Assembly: GCA_964446585.1 (NCBI GenBank)
Contig: CAYUPI010000005.1
Location: forward strand, 124,001 to 188,000
Source: CAYUPI01 sp964446585
GTDB taxonomy: Bacteria > Verrucomicrobiota > Verrucomicrobiia > Limisphaerales > UBA8199
DNA length: 64,000 nucleotides
Reading direction: 5' to 3'
Position numbers and translations under genes: made by a program. Shown here piece after piece: positions 1-6,295 of this stretch. The notes beneath the pieces were generated by a model that ran no database searches, had not been told where the DNA came from, and saw only the letters and a list, made by a program, of their open reading frames with translations. Each line of letters opens with the position of its first letter. Positions within the stretch are counted from its first letter, which is position 1.

Positions 1-59
1 CGAAAAATTCAAAATCCAAGATCCAACTTGGTCAGAGCCTCCTTACGTCGGCTCCTACA
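1..59. repeat. Right part of a composite palindromic repeat
   Basis: An AT-rich microrepeat (AAAATCCAAGATCC type) is followed at 30-59 by GGTCAGAGCCTCC and ACGTCGGCTCCTACA. The same right arm recurs at 19238-19267 and, more divergently, at 23311-23339. In the 19 kb copy the AT-rich spacer separates two inverted arms, so the window appears to begin inside a copy whose left arm lies outside. The arm overlaps the 3' end of the SRPBCC gene. Confidence 0.75.
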
Positions 60-538
60 GCTTTAACAAATGCTGTCAACCGGCTGCCTGTCGTCAGAAA
101 ATGGTTCAGTTCCTTTTCCCACGCCTGCATAAAGTCGCAATAATATTCAGTCGTGAAATTCGCCACGAATTGATCGCCCGCCGGCCCGAGGCTCGTGTGG
201 GTGTAGGTCACATCCGCCAGGCACTCCCTGCCATCCCCGGAAAGCTGAATGCTCAACCGGCATGCGGTCACGCCGGGTGTTATTTTTAGCATCTCGACAA
301 ATAAATTTTCCGGTTCGTGGCGCGTGATATACCAGATTGCGTTGGCCGGCTCAGCGGGCGTGATAAAAACGCAGTCACGCTCGCCCACCCCGGACGAGCT
401 GATGACCAGCTCCGGCAACCAGCCGGTCGCCCATTCAGCTTCTCGCACCGGGCACAACAGAGGGAAGACCCTTGCCGGCTCGGCCTGTAGCCGCTGGCGG
501 TAGCTGTGCGTGATTCTATTTGGCTGCACGATGCGCAT
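32..538 (-). CDS. SRPBCC/START-like domain protein
   Basis: The product of 168 residues looks like a polyketide-cyclase/START-like (SRPBCC) ligand-binding fold. It starts with a beta strand followed by RVFPLLCPVREAEW, a typical helix-grip opening, then alternating strands and a long C-terminal helix (QFVANFTTEYYCDFMQAWEKEL). No signal peptide or membrane segment is seen. The ligand is unknown. The final residues AVGADVRRL and the stop codon are encoded by the palindromic repeat at 30-59, so the natural C-terminus has probably been replaced by repeat insertion. It follows the GNAT gene on the same strand with a gap of about 40 bases and could be co-transcribed. Confidence 0.7.
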   Translation of the reverse strand: MRIVQPNRITHSYRQRLQAEPARVFPLLCPVREAEWATGWLPELVISSSGVGERDCVFITPAEPANAIWYITRHEPENLFVEMLKITPGVTACRLSIQLSGDGRECLADVTYTHTSLGPAGDQFVANFTTEYYCDFMQAWEKELNHFLTTGSRLTAFVKAVGADVRRL

Positions 539-577
539 CGGAGCAATTGACGGAGGAATTGCTGCCTCCGCAAGACT

Positions 578-1096
578 TTAACGCCCGCTACTCCGGCGTC
601 GCAGAGGAGCTGTGAACCGCGCGCGGCGTTTCATCGGCCGGCTGGCTGCGGAAACAATCGGGAGCAATTCAAGGACATGCGTTGTCTCTGCCTCCGAACT
701 GATGCGCCGGAAGCCGAGTGCTTCGAAAAACTTGCCGCCCGCATCTGTGCGAACGCGCAAGCGCTTGAAACGGTCGCGGGCGCTGTCAACCACGGCTTCC
801 AGCAGCGCGCGTCCGACGCCGCCGCGCCGATGGGCTCGCGCAACGTAGAGCCGTCGAACTCGACCGATGTCCGGGTCGCGTGTGTAGGGATCACGATTCA
901 GGCCACAGACGCCCACCATCTGGCCGCCGGACACAGCGAGAAACAATGCCTCGCCGGGCGCGCTGAACCGATTAGCGCCGGAAACCCACTCCGCGCACAA
1001 ACGCTCGACGAATTTGTAACCCTCGCGCAAGCTCTCGACTCGCAGCTCCTTCAGCGCGTCTAAATCGAGTTCCTTAATTCTGATAATCGAGGCCAT
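578..1096 (-). CDS. GNAT family N-acetyltransferase
   Basis: The product is a single GNAT domain of about 172 residues. Visible are the central strand FLAVSGGQMVGVCGLNRDP, the acetyl-CoA pyrophosphate-binding motif A (VRRLYVARAHRRGGVGRALLE, with R/Q-x-x-G-x-G/A replaced by RRGGVG), and the late FFEALGFR motif of motif B. The substrate is unknown. I chose the start at 1096 (MASIIRIKELDLDAL) rather than the upstream in-frame start at 1201, because the extra 35 residues only mirror the PQQ gene frame. The start overlaps the end of the PQQ gene by about 23 bases, suggesting translational coupling. Confidence 0.8.
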   Translation of the reverse strand: MASIIRIKELDLDALKELRVESLREGYKFVERLCAEWVSGANRFSAPGEALFLAVSGGQMVGVCGLNRDPYTRDPDIGRVRRLYVARAHRRGGVGRALLEAVVDSARDRFKRLRVRTDAGGKFFEALGFRRISSEAETTHVLELLPIVSAASRPMKRRARFTAPLRRRSSGR

Positions 1097-2552
1097 GCAG
1101 CCGAGCGCGAACAGATGCTGCCGCGCGCCAACGCGCCAGTGGACTATCCGGCGGAGGATCGCGACCGCTCCAGGCCGCCTTCCCAATCGGATGGCCGCCA
1201 TCAGAGCCGCCCCCTTCCGCGATGCAATAAAGAAACCGCTCGCCGCGCAGATAGAATTCGCGACCCGCGAGGGCTGGAGACGCGCTGAAAGAATCGTCCA
1301 ATTTGTTCACGGCCAGCGTGGCGTTTTCGCTGTCGTGGCGGATGACGACGGTGACGCCATCCCGGCCGGTGACGTAGATTCGTCCCGCCGCGCCGACCGG
1401 CGAAGCGAAAATGAAATCGTTGATGCCTTCAAGTCGAAGCGCTTCGCCCCGCGGTTTTCCGGTCCTGGGTTCGAGACGCGAGAGAACGTTCTGATTGTGC
1501 CGCAGGAAATACAGCGTCTCATCGTAGAGCAACGGCGAAGATACGTACGGCGTCATGCGATTGAGTTTCCACAAGACATTGGTGGTGCCCGTGATGTCGC
1601 CTTTCGCGCCGGCGAGGCGGATGGCCAGCATCGCCTGCGAATAATAGCTGTTCCCCGTGATGACCACGCCGTCGGAATACACCGGCGAGGACACGACGTT
1701 GTCCGTCAGGCCGGCGCATTCCCAAAGCTGCGCGCCCGTGGCGAAGTCGTAGCCGCGCACGCGCTTCGTCGCGCTGACGATCACCTGCGGCTTGCCCGCG
1801 TGTTCGACCACGAGCGGCGTGGACCATGAAGTCTTTTCGTCGCGCGGAACTTTCCAGAGTTGTTTGCCTGTGCGTTTGTCAAACGCGTAGAGGAACGAGT
1901 CGCCTTCCTGATCCCAGCAAACGATGAGCGTATCGCCGTGCAGCACGGGCGAACTGCCTTCGCCGTGCGCGTGCAACGTGTGCATCCGGCCGAGGTCCTT
2001 CGACCATTTCAAATCGCCCTTCAGGTTCAGGCAATAAAGTCCGCGCGAACCGAAAAAGACATAAAGCTGCTCGCCGTCAGTGACGGGCGAACTGGAAGCC
2101 AGACTCCCGGTTTCGTGGCCGCCCTCATGCGGCCACTCCTCGCGAAGAAGTTTTTCCCACGAAACGCTTCCGTCGCGGCGACTGATGGCGAGAGCGACAA
2201 ATTGATGGCGATGCGTGACCGGCACGCTGTCGTGAACGCCGGGCGCGTCATCATAAACCGGCTTTTGCGCCTCGCCCACCGGCACGGCGCTCAGCACGTA
2301 AACCGAATCGCCGAAGATGATCGGCGAGGAATGTGCCTTGCCCGGCAGCGCAATTTTCCAACGAACGTTGTTGGTCTCGCTCCAATGAATCGGCGGACCG
2401 GCCAGCGGCGCGACGCCATTCGCCAACGGCCCGCGCCATTGCGGCCAATTGCGCATCGCCTCCTGGCCGGTACGAACGCCCGCGTCACCGGCAAAGGCGG
2501 AGGGCGCGAACAGCCAGCCGAGCAACGGCAGAAAGCGCGGCAGGGAAATCAT
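1074..2552 (-). CDS. Secreted PQQ-type beta-propeller repeat protein
   Basis: The product of 492 residues has an N-terminal signal peptide (MISLPRFLPLLGWLFAPSAFA) followed by repeated blades of the outer-membrane BamB/PQQ-like type: WPQWRGPLANG, GDSVYVLSAV, DGSVSWEKLL, LYCLNLKGDLKWSKDLG, LYAFDKRTGKQLWKV, RGYDFATGAQLWE. Such Verrucomicrobia/Planctomycete proteins are usually exported and of unknown ligand; the full alcohol-dehydrogenase set of PQQ residues is not evident. The ATG at 2552 was preferred over a TTG at 2597 that lies in the terminal attC half-site. The gene starts about 46 bases after the last attC border. It is either the first chromosomal gene beyond the integron or an unusually large terminal cassette. 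Confidence 0.8.
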   Translation of the reverse strand: MISLPRFLPLLGWLFAPSAFAGDAGVRTGQEAMRNWPQWRGPLANGVAPLAGPPIHWSETNNVRWKIALPGKAHSSPIIFGDSVYVLSAVPVGEAQKPVYDDAPGVHDSVPVTHRHQFVALAISRRDGSVSWEKLLREEWPHEGGHETGSLASSSPVTDGEQLYVFFGSRGLYCLNLKGDLKWSKDLGRMHTLHAHGEGSSPVLHGDTLIVCWDQEGDSFLYAFDKRTGKQLWKVPRDEKTSWSTPLVVEHAGKPQVIVSATKRVRGYDFATGAQLWECAGLTDNVVSSPVYSDGVVITGNSYYSQAMLAIRLAGAKGDITGTTNVLWKLNRMTPYVSSPLLYDETLYFLRHNQNVLSRLEPRTGKPRGEALRLEGINDFIFASPVGAAGRIYVTGRDGVTVVIRHDSENATLAVNKLDDSFSASPALAGREFYLRGERFLYCIAEGGGSDGGHPIGKAAWSGRDPPPDSPLARWRAAASVRARLHGLDYQN

Positions 2553-2591
2553 GCTGACAGATTTTGCAACTTTGCTGTGCGACCCGTCAAA

Positions 2592-2696
2592 GGGCAACGC
2601 CGAGGATGAGCCGTGACGAGCAGCGCGTCAGGGACGTGGATTTGAAACCACTGGCATACCGCGCTGCTCGTCATCGGCTCAATCCTTTTGTTGGGC
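2592..2696 (-). other. attC site of cassette 5 (distal end of array)
   Basis: On the plus strand the site runs from GGGCAAC (2592-2598) to GTTGGGC (2690-2696). The arms GAGGAT-GAGCCG-TGACGAGC and their partner with extra T and A pair almost perfectly down to CAGCGCG, leaving two unpaired bases on one arm only, as in attC recombination hairpins. The R'' box (GCCCAAC on the minus strand) is the exact complement of the first bases of cassette 5. Confidence 0.85.
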
Positions 2697-2700
2697 GCTG

Positions 2701-2955
2701 TCATGGCAGCAGTCTTGGTGGCCTGCGCTGGGGCCAAATGAGGGCAACGAAACCGAGGAACCCAGTAATGCAAACCACAATAAACGGCCAGTGGACCTCA
2801 ACAGAGCCGGACGCTACTGCTCCGTTAGGGAAGGAAGTAGTGTGCCACTGCCCGAAGGACAGCAACGGCGTGCCGGAAAAATAGAGCGCCAGTGCAACGG
2901 CGAGAGCCAGTCCTAGCAATGCCACCCCAAAGATTCTACGGGTTGTTGTCTTCAT
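2701..2955 (-). CDS. Integron cassette 5: small two-helix membrane protein
   Basis: The 84-residue product has two predicted membrane segments (FGVALLGLALAVALALYF and WPFIVVCITGFLGFVALIW) and a short basic, proline-rich tail. I do not recognise the family. The start is the ATG at 2955, preceded by GGAG 9 bases upstream and only about 14 bases from the cassette border (GTTGGGC, 2964-2970). A longer reading from 3009 would begin inside the neighbouring attC. The stop lies just before the attC inverse core, as is usual for a cassette gene. Confidence 0.75.
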   Translation of the reverse strand: MKTTTRRIFGVALLGLALAVALALYFSGTPLLSFGQWHTTSFPNGAVASGSVEVHWPFIVVCITGFLGFVALIWPQRRPPRLLP

Positions 2956-2963
2956 GCTACTCC

Positions 2964-3055
2964 GCCCAACGCCCGTGGTGAGGCGCGGCGGGCAAAGGGC
3001 GTCCGGCATGAAACAGAGTCATCATCCCGCCGTCGCCTCCACCACGTTGTTGGCC
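2964..3055 (-). other. attC site of cassette 4
   Basis: The site runs from GCCCAAC (2964-2970) to GTTGGCC (3049-3055). The arm CGTGGTG-AGGCG-CGGCGGG pairs with a copy containing extra G and A bases. The R'' box differs by one base from the first bases of cassette 4 (GTTGGAC). It overlaps the 3' end of the cassette 4 reading frame. Confidence 0.85.
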
Positions 3056-3447
3056 GATCTCTTCGTCGCCTCGAAACCCTCGCGAGTAGCACGATGCGCC
3101 GTGAACCCGAAGCGTGCCAACTCCTTCTGAATCCGCTCCGTCCACTTAGCGCCAATGACGTTGATCCGTGACCACGGGGGATCGTGAGAGTACTCTCCGT
3201 GATGCAGCTCAATCTCCGCCAGCTCCGAAATGAGCCAGTCCTCCGGCCGCGCAGCCCTCTCAACCTTGAAGGAGCTTAGGCCGACAAGATGGCTCTCGGG
3301 ATTCCGTTCCCTTCCAACTGCTTCGTACGCGGGCCGGTTGACCTCTGTGTCTGCGATCCACACTGGCTCCCCCAGCGGAATCTCGCGGAGACGTTCCCCG
3401 AACTCTGGGTCGACGACTACATGCACGGTGTATGGCTTACCCTTCAT
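3022..3447 (-). CDS. Integron cassette 4: hypothetical protein
   Basis: The 141-residue soluble protein is not recognised. It reads as a compact alpha/beta protein beginning MKGKPYTVHVVVDPEFGERL, with no signal peptide or membrane segment. The phrase DTEVNRPAYEAV and an acidic middle (ELAEIELHHGEYSHDPPW) are its most distinctive parts. The ATG at 3447 is about 20 bases inside the cassette border at 3465-3471; the 36-residue upstream extension would be attC sequence and is rejected. The last residues (NNVVEATAG) are encoded within attC. Confidence 0.75.
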   Translation of the reverse strand: MKGKPYTVHVVVDPEFGERLREIPLGEPVWIADTEVNRPAYEAVGRERNPESHLVGLSSFKVERAARPEDWLISELAEIELHHGEYSHDPPWSRINVIGAKWTERIQKELARFGFTAHRATREGFEATKRSANNVVEATAG

Positions 3448-3464
3448 GTTTAGCTCGCTATTCG

Positions 3465-3565
3465 GTCCAACGCAAAGGTCAGCGACGGGAGCTAGCCGCC
3501 GGTGACGTCTGATTTGTCTCTGAGCGAATCGGCTGGTTCCCGTTCGCTGCACCGCCGGGTTCGGC
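3465..3565 (-). other. attC site of cassette 3
   Basis: The site runs from GTCCAAC (3465-3471) to GTTCGGC (3559-3565). The inner stem AGCG-ACGGGA pairs with TCCCGT-T-CGCT, leaving one unpaired base. The R'' box GCCGAAC (minus strand) exactly complements the first bases of cassette 3 (GTTCGGC, at 4226-4232 on the other strand). It lies inside the 3' end of the cassette 3 gene. Confidence 0.85.
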
Positions 3566-4183
3566 TTCAGAGGTTATCCGCACATCGGCAAGCAAGGTGA
3601 ACAGGGCCCTCGGCCCGACCTCGCTGTAATCAATCTCAAATCGCTTGCCGGCGAAATAAAGCACCCAGGGCGACTTTTGGGGCGGCTGGGAGATTCTAAA
3701 GCGGAACTCACCGTTGGTATCGGTAATTCCCTTCCTCTGGTACCACCTGTCTTCCTGGGCCATCTGCAGCTCGATAACTGCATGAGCAATCGGGGCGTGC
3801 TGCTCGTCAAGGATGCGACCTCTCAGGACTTTCCCCTCGGTCATGACTACTCGCAGTGGGGAATCTCCTGGACCGATCCGGTAAAAGAAAACGGGCGCAT
3901 GATCGACTGCGTCAAACTGGAGGTCGGCCAATGACTCTGACTGAGAAAGTGAAATGGAAAACCTCCCCTCCTTATCGGTGAGAATTGGCTTGGCGATCCC
4001 ACTGTAGATGACATGGTGTCCGGGTGTGGGTGAAGGGGTGCCAGCCAGGAGACATGCTACTCCTTCAATCGGCTTTCCGGTCCGGTCCACCACGATGCCG
4101 GTTACACTTGTTTCGGCGATGCCACGGTTCGCTGCAGCCAAGAGCAGCACCCACGCCACCAGGAGTCTCGAAGTTGCTTTCAT
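3479..4183 (-). CDS. Integron cassette 3: exported carboxypeptidase-regulatory-like protein
   Basis: The 234-residue product has a signal peptide (MKATSRLLVAWVLLLAAANRGIA) and two Ig-like carboxypeptidase-regulatory domains. The first opens VTGIVVDRTGKPIEGVACLL and contains ILTDKEGRFSISL. The second opens VLRGRILDEQHAPIAHAVIEL and contains GITDTNGEFRFRI. These domains are generally surface or periplasmic binding modules. The low-complexity tail (GGAANGNQPIRSETNQTSPAASSRR, rich in Asn, Ser and Arg) is translated from attC. The 5' leader from the cassette border is about 45 bases. Confidence 0.8.
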   Translation of the reverse strand: MKATSRLLVAWVLLLAAANRGIAETSVTGIVVDRTGKPIEGVACLLAGTPSPTPGHHVIYSGIAKPILTDKEGRFSISLSQSESLADLQFDAVDHAPVFFYRIGPGDSPLRVVMTEGKVLRGRILDEQHAPIAHAVIELQMAQEDRWYQRKGITDTNGEFRFRISQPPQKSPWVLYFAGKRFEIDYSEVGPRALFTLLADVRITSEAEPGGAANGNQPIRSETNQTSPAASSRR

Positions 4184-4225
4184 GTACGTTATGGATACTG
4201 GGTTGCACTTTCGTAGACGGTTTCC

Positions 4226-4318
4226 GCCGAACGAATCACATCACTGGCGGCGGGCCAGTGATGCCCGATATGAAACACGGACGGAATCCCGCCGTCCTGT
4301 GCATGTGCATTGTTAGCA
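4226..4318 (-). other. attC site of cassette 2
   Basis: The site runs from GCCGAAC (4226-4232) to GTTAGCA (4312-4318). The arms CACAT-CAC-TGG-CGGCGGG pair with a strand carrying extra G and A. The terminal loop contains a further hairpin (CATCACTGGC with GCCAGTGATG). The R'' box TGCTAAC exactly complements the first bases of cassette 2 (GTTAGCA). Confidence 0.8.
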
Positions 4319-4325
4319 GATTCGA

Positions 4326-4814
4326 TCATTGGTCCATCCACTCGCTTGGCGCAGCGCGCACGGGGATACCATCGCGTTGAAGCCATCTTGGCAACCAGAT
4401 TTTCAGCGAGGGCGAATTGGCGAACCAAATGTCAAACCGGAGTTTCCCGTCCACTCTTCTCCAGTAGAATACGGCGCGCCAGTCTTTTTGATAGGTAGCT
4501 GCATCCAATGGCACTAGAATAACCTCTGCCTGGCCAGCGGATAGCAGGACGTTAGAGCCAAACGGACGCGTGTAAGCGAGTGATGGCGAATTTCTGACTT
4601 CTCGATCGAAGTGGCCCCATCGTGTGATGACAGCACCGCTCTGGTTTGTTAAGCCAAATCTTGCAAAACGCTCGCCTCTCACTCCGTTGGTGTAGCCGAG
4701 GAATCCGACACCTACGATGACCGGAGCGCTCGGTCGGAGCAGCGCCAGGGCAATGAGAATTGCCGCCAGGAACACTCCGACAGCAATGTACGTGTTCTTT
4801 CGCGTTGCTCTCAA
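4326..4814 (-). CDS. Integron cassette 2: membrane-anchored hypothetical protein
   Basis: The product of about 162 residues has one N-terminal membrane anchor (TYIAVGVFLAAILIALALL) and an extracytoplasmic domain beginning VIVGVGFLGYTNGVRGERFARFGLTNQS. That looks like a beta-sandwich opening and is, in my memory, a recurrent hypothetical family in this phylum. An ATG at 4862 would lie outside the cassette, inside attC of cassette 1. Within the cassette the first usable start is a TTG at 4814, eight bases after the border, so the start is uncertain. The C-terminus IPVRAAPSEWMDQ ends just before attC. Confidence 0.65.
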   Translation of the reverse strand: MRATRKNTYIAVGVFLAAILIALALLRPSAPVIVGVGFLGYTNGVRGERFARFGLTNQSGAVITRWGHFDREVRNSPSLAYTRPFGSNVLLSAGQAEVILVPLDAATYQKDWRAVFYWRRVDGKLRFDIWFANSPSLKIWLPRWLQRDGIPVRAAPSEWMDQ

Positions 4815-4816
4815 TC

Positions 4817-4909
4817 TGCTAACGTTCGCACTCAAGCACGGCGCGTCTGAGACGTTGAACATGACACCAGAGCGCGACCGCGCCGTTGCCTGAAGTGCGT
4901 TGGTTGGGC
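4817..4909 (-). other. attC site of cassette 1
   Basis: The site runs from TGCTAAC (4817-4823) to GTTGGGC (4903-4909). CGCACT-CA-AGCA-CGGCGCG pairs with an arm carrying extra T and A. The R'' box GCCCAAC exactly complements the start of cassette 1 (GTTGGGC at 5139-5145, minus strand). Confidence 0.85.
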
Positions 4910-4922
4910 GAATGGGTAATGC

Positions 4923-5132
4923 TCATCGATGCCTGCTCAGAAAAGCTATCATGACGGCAGCAACCAGAACGATCCAAAATGCCCCCGCCACTCTGACGCC
5001 GCTCGGCTTCGGCATGCTGATCTTGCCGCGGTGAAACCGGGTGTAGAAGGAGATGACGCTGTCTGGGAATGCAATCCACCAGCAACCAAAAACAAAGGCC
5101 GCTGCGAATCCAACGTAATCACTGGTGTTCAT
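4923..5132 (-). CDS. Integron cassette 1: small membrane protein
   Basis: The 69-residue product has two hydrophobic segments (VGFAAAFVFGCWWIAFPDSVI and VAGAFWIVLVAAVMIAFL) separated by a basic loop (RFHRGKISMPKP). The family is not recognised; such two-helix proteins are common in cassette arrays. The ATG at 5132 lies 7 bases after the GTTGGGC recombination border next to attI, so no Shine-Dalgarno sequence fits inside the cassette and translation may rely on sequence from attI. This is the cassette nearest the integrase, hence probably the most recently acquired or the most strongly expressed. Confidence 0.7.
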   Translation of the reverse strand: MNTSDYVGFAAAFVFGCWWIAFPDSVISFYTRFHRGKISMPKPSGVRVAGAFWIVLVAAVMIAFLSRHR

Positions 5133-5138
5133 GTGCGC

Positions 5139-5267
5139 GCCCAACCACTGATTAACAGGCCGATTCGCCCTGCGATCTTGATATTGGATGGATTTTCACG
5201 CAGTTTCGCCCTGATATTGGGAGGCCCAATATCAGGGCGAAAAGTCCAAGACCGCATAAGGAACATT
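5139..5267. promoter_or_regulatory. Probable attI region between cassette 1 and intI
   Basis: This is the only stretch between the first cassette and the integrase. The crossover core GCCCAAC (GTTGGGC on the cassette strand) is at 5139-5145. A split copy of TTCGCCCTG...GATATTGG lies at 5165-5187, near the same motif in the hairpin at 5204-5242. attI sites have no conserved sequence beyond the core, so the remaining limits are positional inference. No confident Pc promoter or LexA box was found. Confidence 0.6.
5204..5242. repeat. 18-bp perfect inverted repeat upstream of intI
   Basis: TTTCGCCCTGATATTGGG (5204-5221) and its exact complement (5225-5242) are separated by a 3-base loop. Neither side carries a T-run, so it does not look like a plain intrinsic terminator. 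It ends 25 bases before the intI start. Confidence 0.95.
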
Positions 5268-6275
5268 ATGAGCAGGATTATGGAAAGTCAACCGCCGAGT
5301 CCCCACAGTCCAAGAATGCTCGAGCAGGTCCGCAATACTATGCGCTTGCACCATTACTCGATCCATACCGAGCGGAGTTACCTCGACTGGATCAAGCGGT
5401 ACATCCATTTCCATCACATGCAACAGCGGGAAGATCTCGCTGGGGCCGAAGGAAAGATAGAAGCCTTCCTGACGCACCTCGCTGTCGAGGGCAAGGTGGC
5501 GCCCTCAACACAAAACCAAGCGATGAACGCACTGGTTTTCCTCTACCGGCAAGTTCTCAAAGTGCCACTGGAGGAGAAAATTGACGCAGTGAGGGCAGAC
5601 CGGAAAGAGAATGTGCCAGTGGTGATGACGCGGGAGGAAGTGGCGAGAGTCATTGCGCTGCTGGAAGGCGAGCCGCAGCTAATTGTCAAGCTGCTGTTTG
5701 GGAGCGGCTTGCGTATTATGGAGGCCGTGCGCCTGCGGATCAAGGACGTTGATTTCAAAATGAGACAGGTAACGGTCCGATCTGGCAAAGGCGACAAGGA
5801 CCGATATACGACCCTGGCAGCGTCGGTGATTCCCCTGATCGAGAATCAAATGCAGAAAGCGCGCGTGCTCCACGGTCAGGACCTGGCGGCCGGCCACGGC
5901 GCGGTGTATTTGCCTTACGCCCTGGAGCGGAAATATCCGACCGCCGCAAAGGAATGGGGCTGGCAATATCTCTTTCCGGCGCGCGAGCTGTCCATAGACC
6001 CATTGACCGGGATCGTGCGGCGCCATCATGTGGACCCCAGCGTGGTAAACAAGGCGATCAAGGTGGCGGCGCGGCGGGCGGGTCTGACCAAGGTGATCAG
6101 TGCGCATACTTTCCGGCATTCGTTTGCCACGCACCTGCTGCAGCGGGGGACCGACATCCGCACCATCCAGGAGTTGCTGGGGCACAGCGATGTGGCCACC
6201 ACCATGATTTACACGCACGTACTGCAGCAAGGCGGTCAAGGGGTGCCCAGCCCGCTGGACGATTTGCCGGCCTGA
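5268..6275 (+). CDS. intI: Integron integrase (tyrosine recombinase)
   Basis: The 335-residue tyrosine recombinase catalyses attI x attC recombination. It has an N-terminal SAM-like domain (LHHYSIHTERSYLDWIKRYI) and a catalytic domain with Arg in GSGLRIMEA, Lys in GKGDKDR, HTFRHSFATHLL, and GHSDVATTMIYTH containing the Tyr nucleophile. The integron-specific insert is present at about residues 213-238 (LPYALERKYPTAAKEWGWQ, then FPA), which separates IntI from XerC/D. The C-terminus GGQGVPSPLDDL is also typical. The frame is open far upstream, but ATG 5268 follows AAGGAAC and gives the usual IntI length. It is divergent from the cassettes. Confidence 0.95.
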   Translation: MSRIMESQPPSPHSPRMLEQVRNTMRLHHYSIHTERSYLDWIKRYIHFHHMQQREDLAGAEGKIEAFLTHLAVEGKVAPSTQNQAMNALVFLYRQVLKVPLEEKIDAVRADRKENVPVVMTREEVARVIALLEGEPQLIVKLLFGSGLRIMEAVRLRIKDVDFKMRQVTVRSGKGDKDRYTTLAASVIPLIENQMQKARVLHGQDLAAGHGAVYLPYALERKYPTAAKEWGWQYLFPARELSIDPLTGIVRRHHVDPSVVNKAIKVAARRAGLTKVISAHTFRHSFATHLLQRGTDIRTIQELLGHSDVATTMIYTHVLQQGGQGVPSPLDDLPA

Positions 6276-6295
6276 AGGACTGGACCGGGTGTTGC

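Noticed and set aside
5204..5242. The hairpin before intI as an intrinsic terminator.
   Set aside because: Neither strand has a following U-run, and it lies at the 5' side of intI rather than after a gene.
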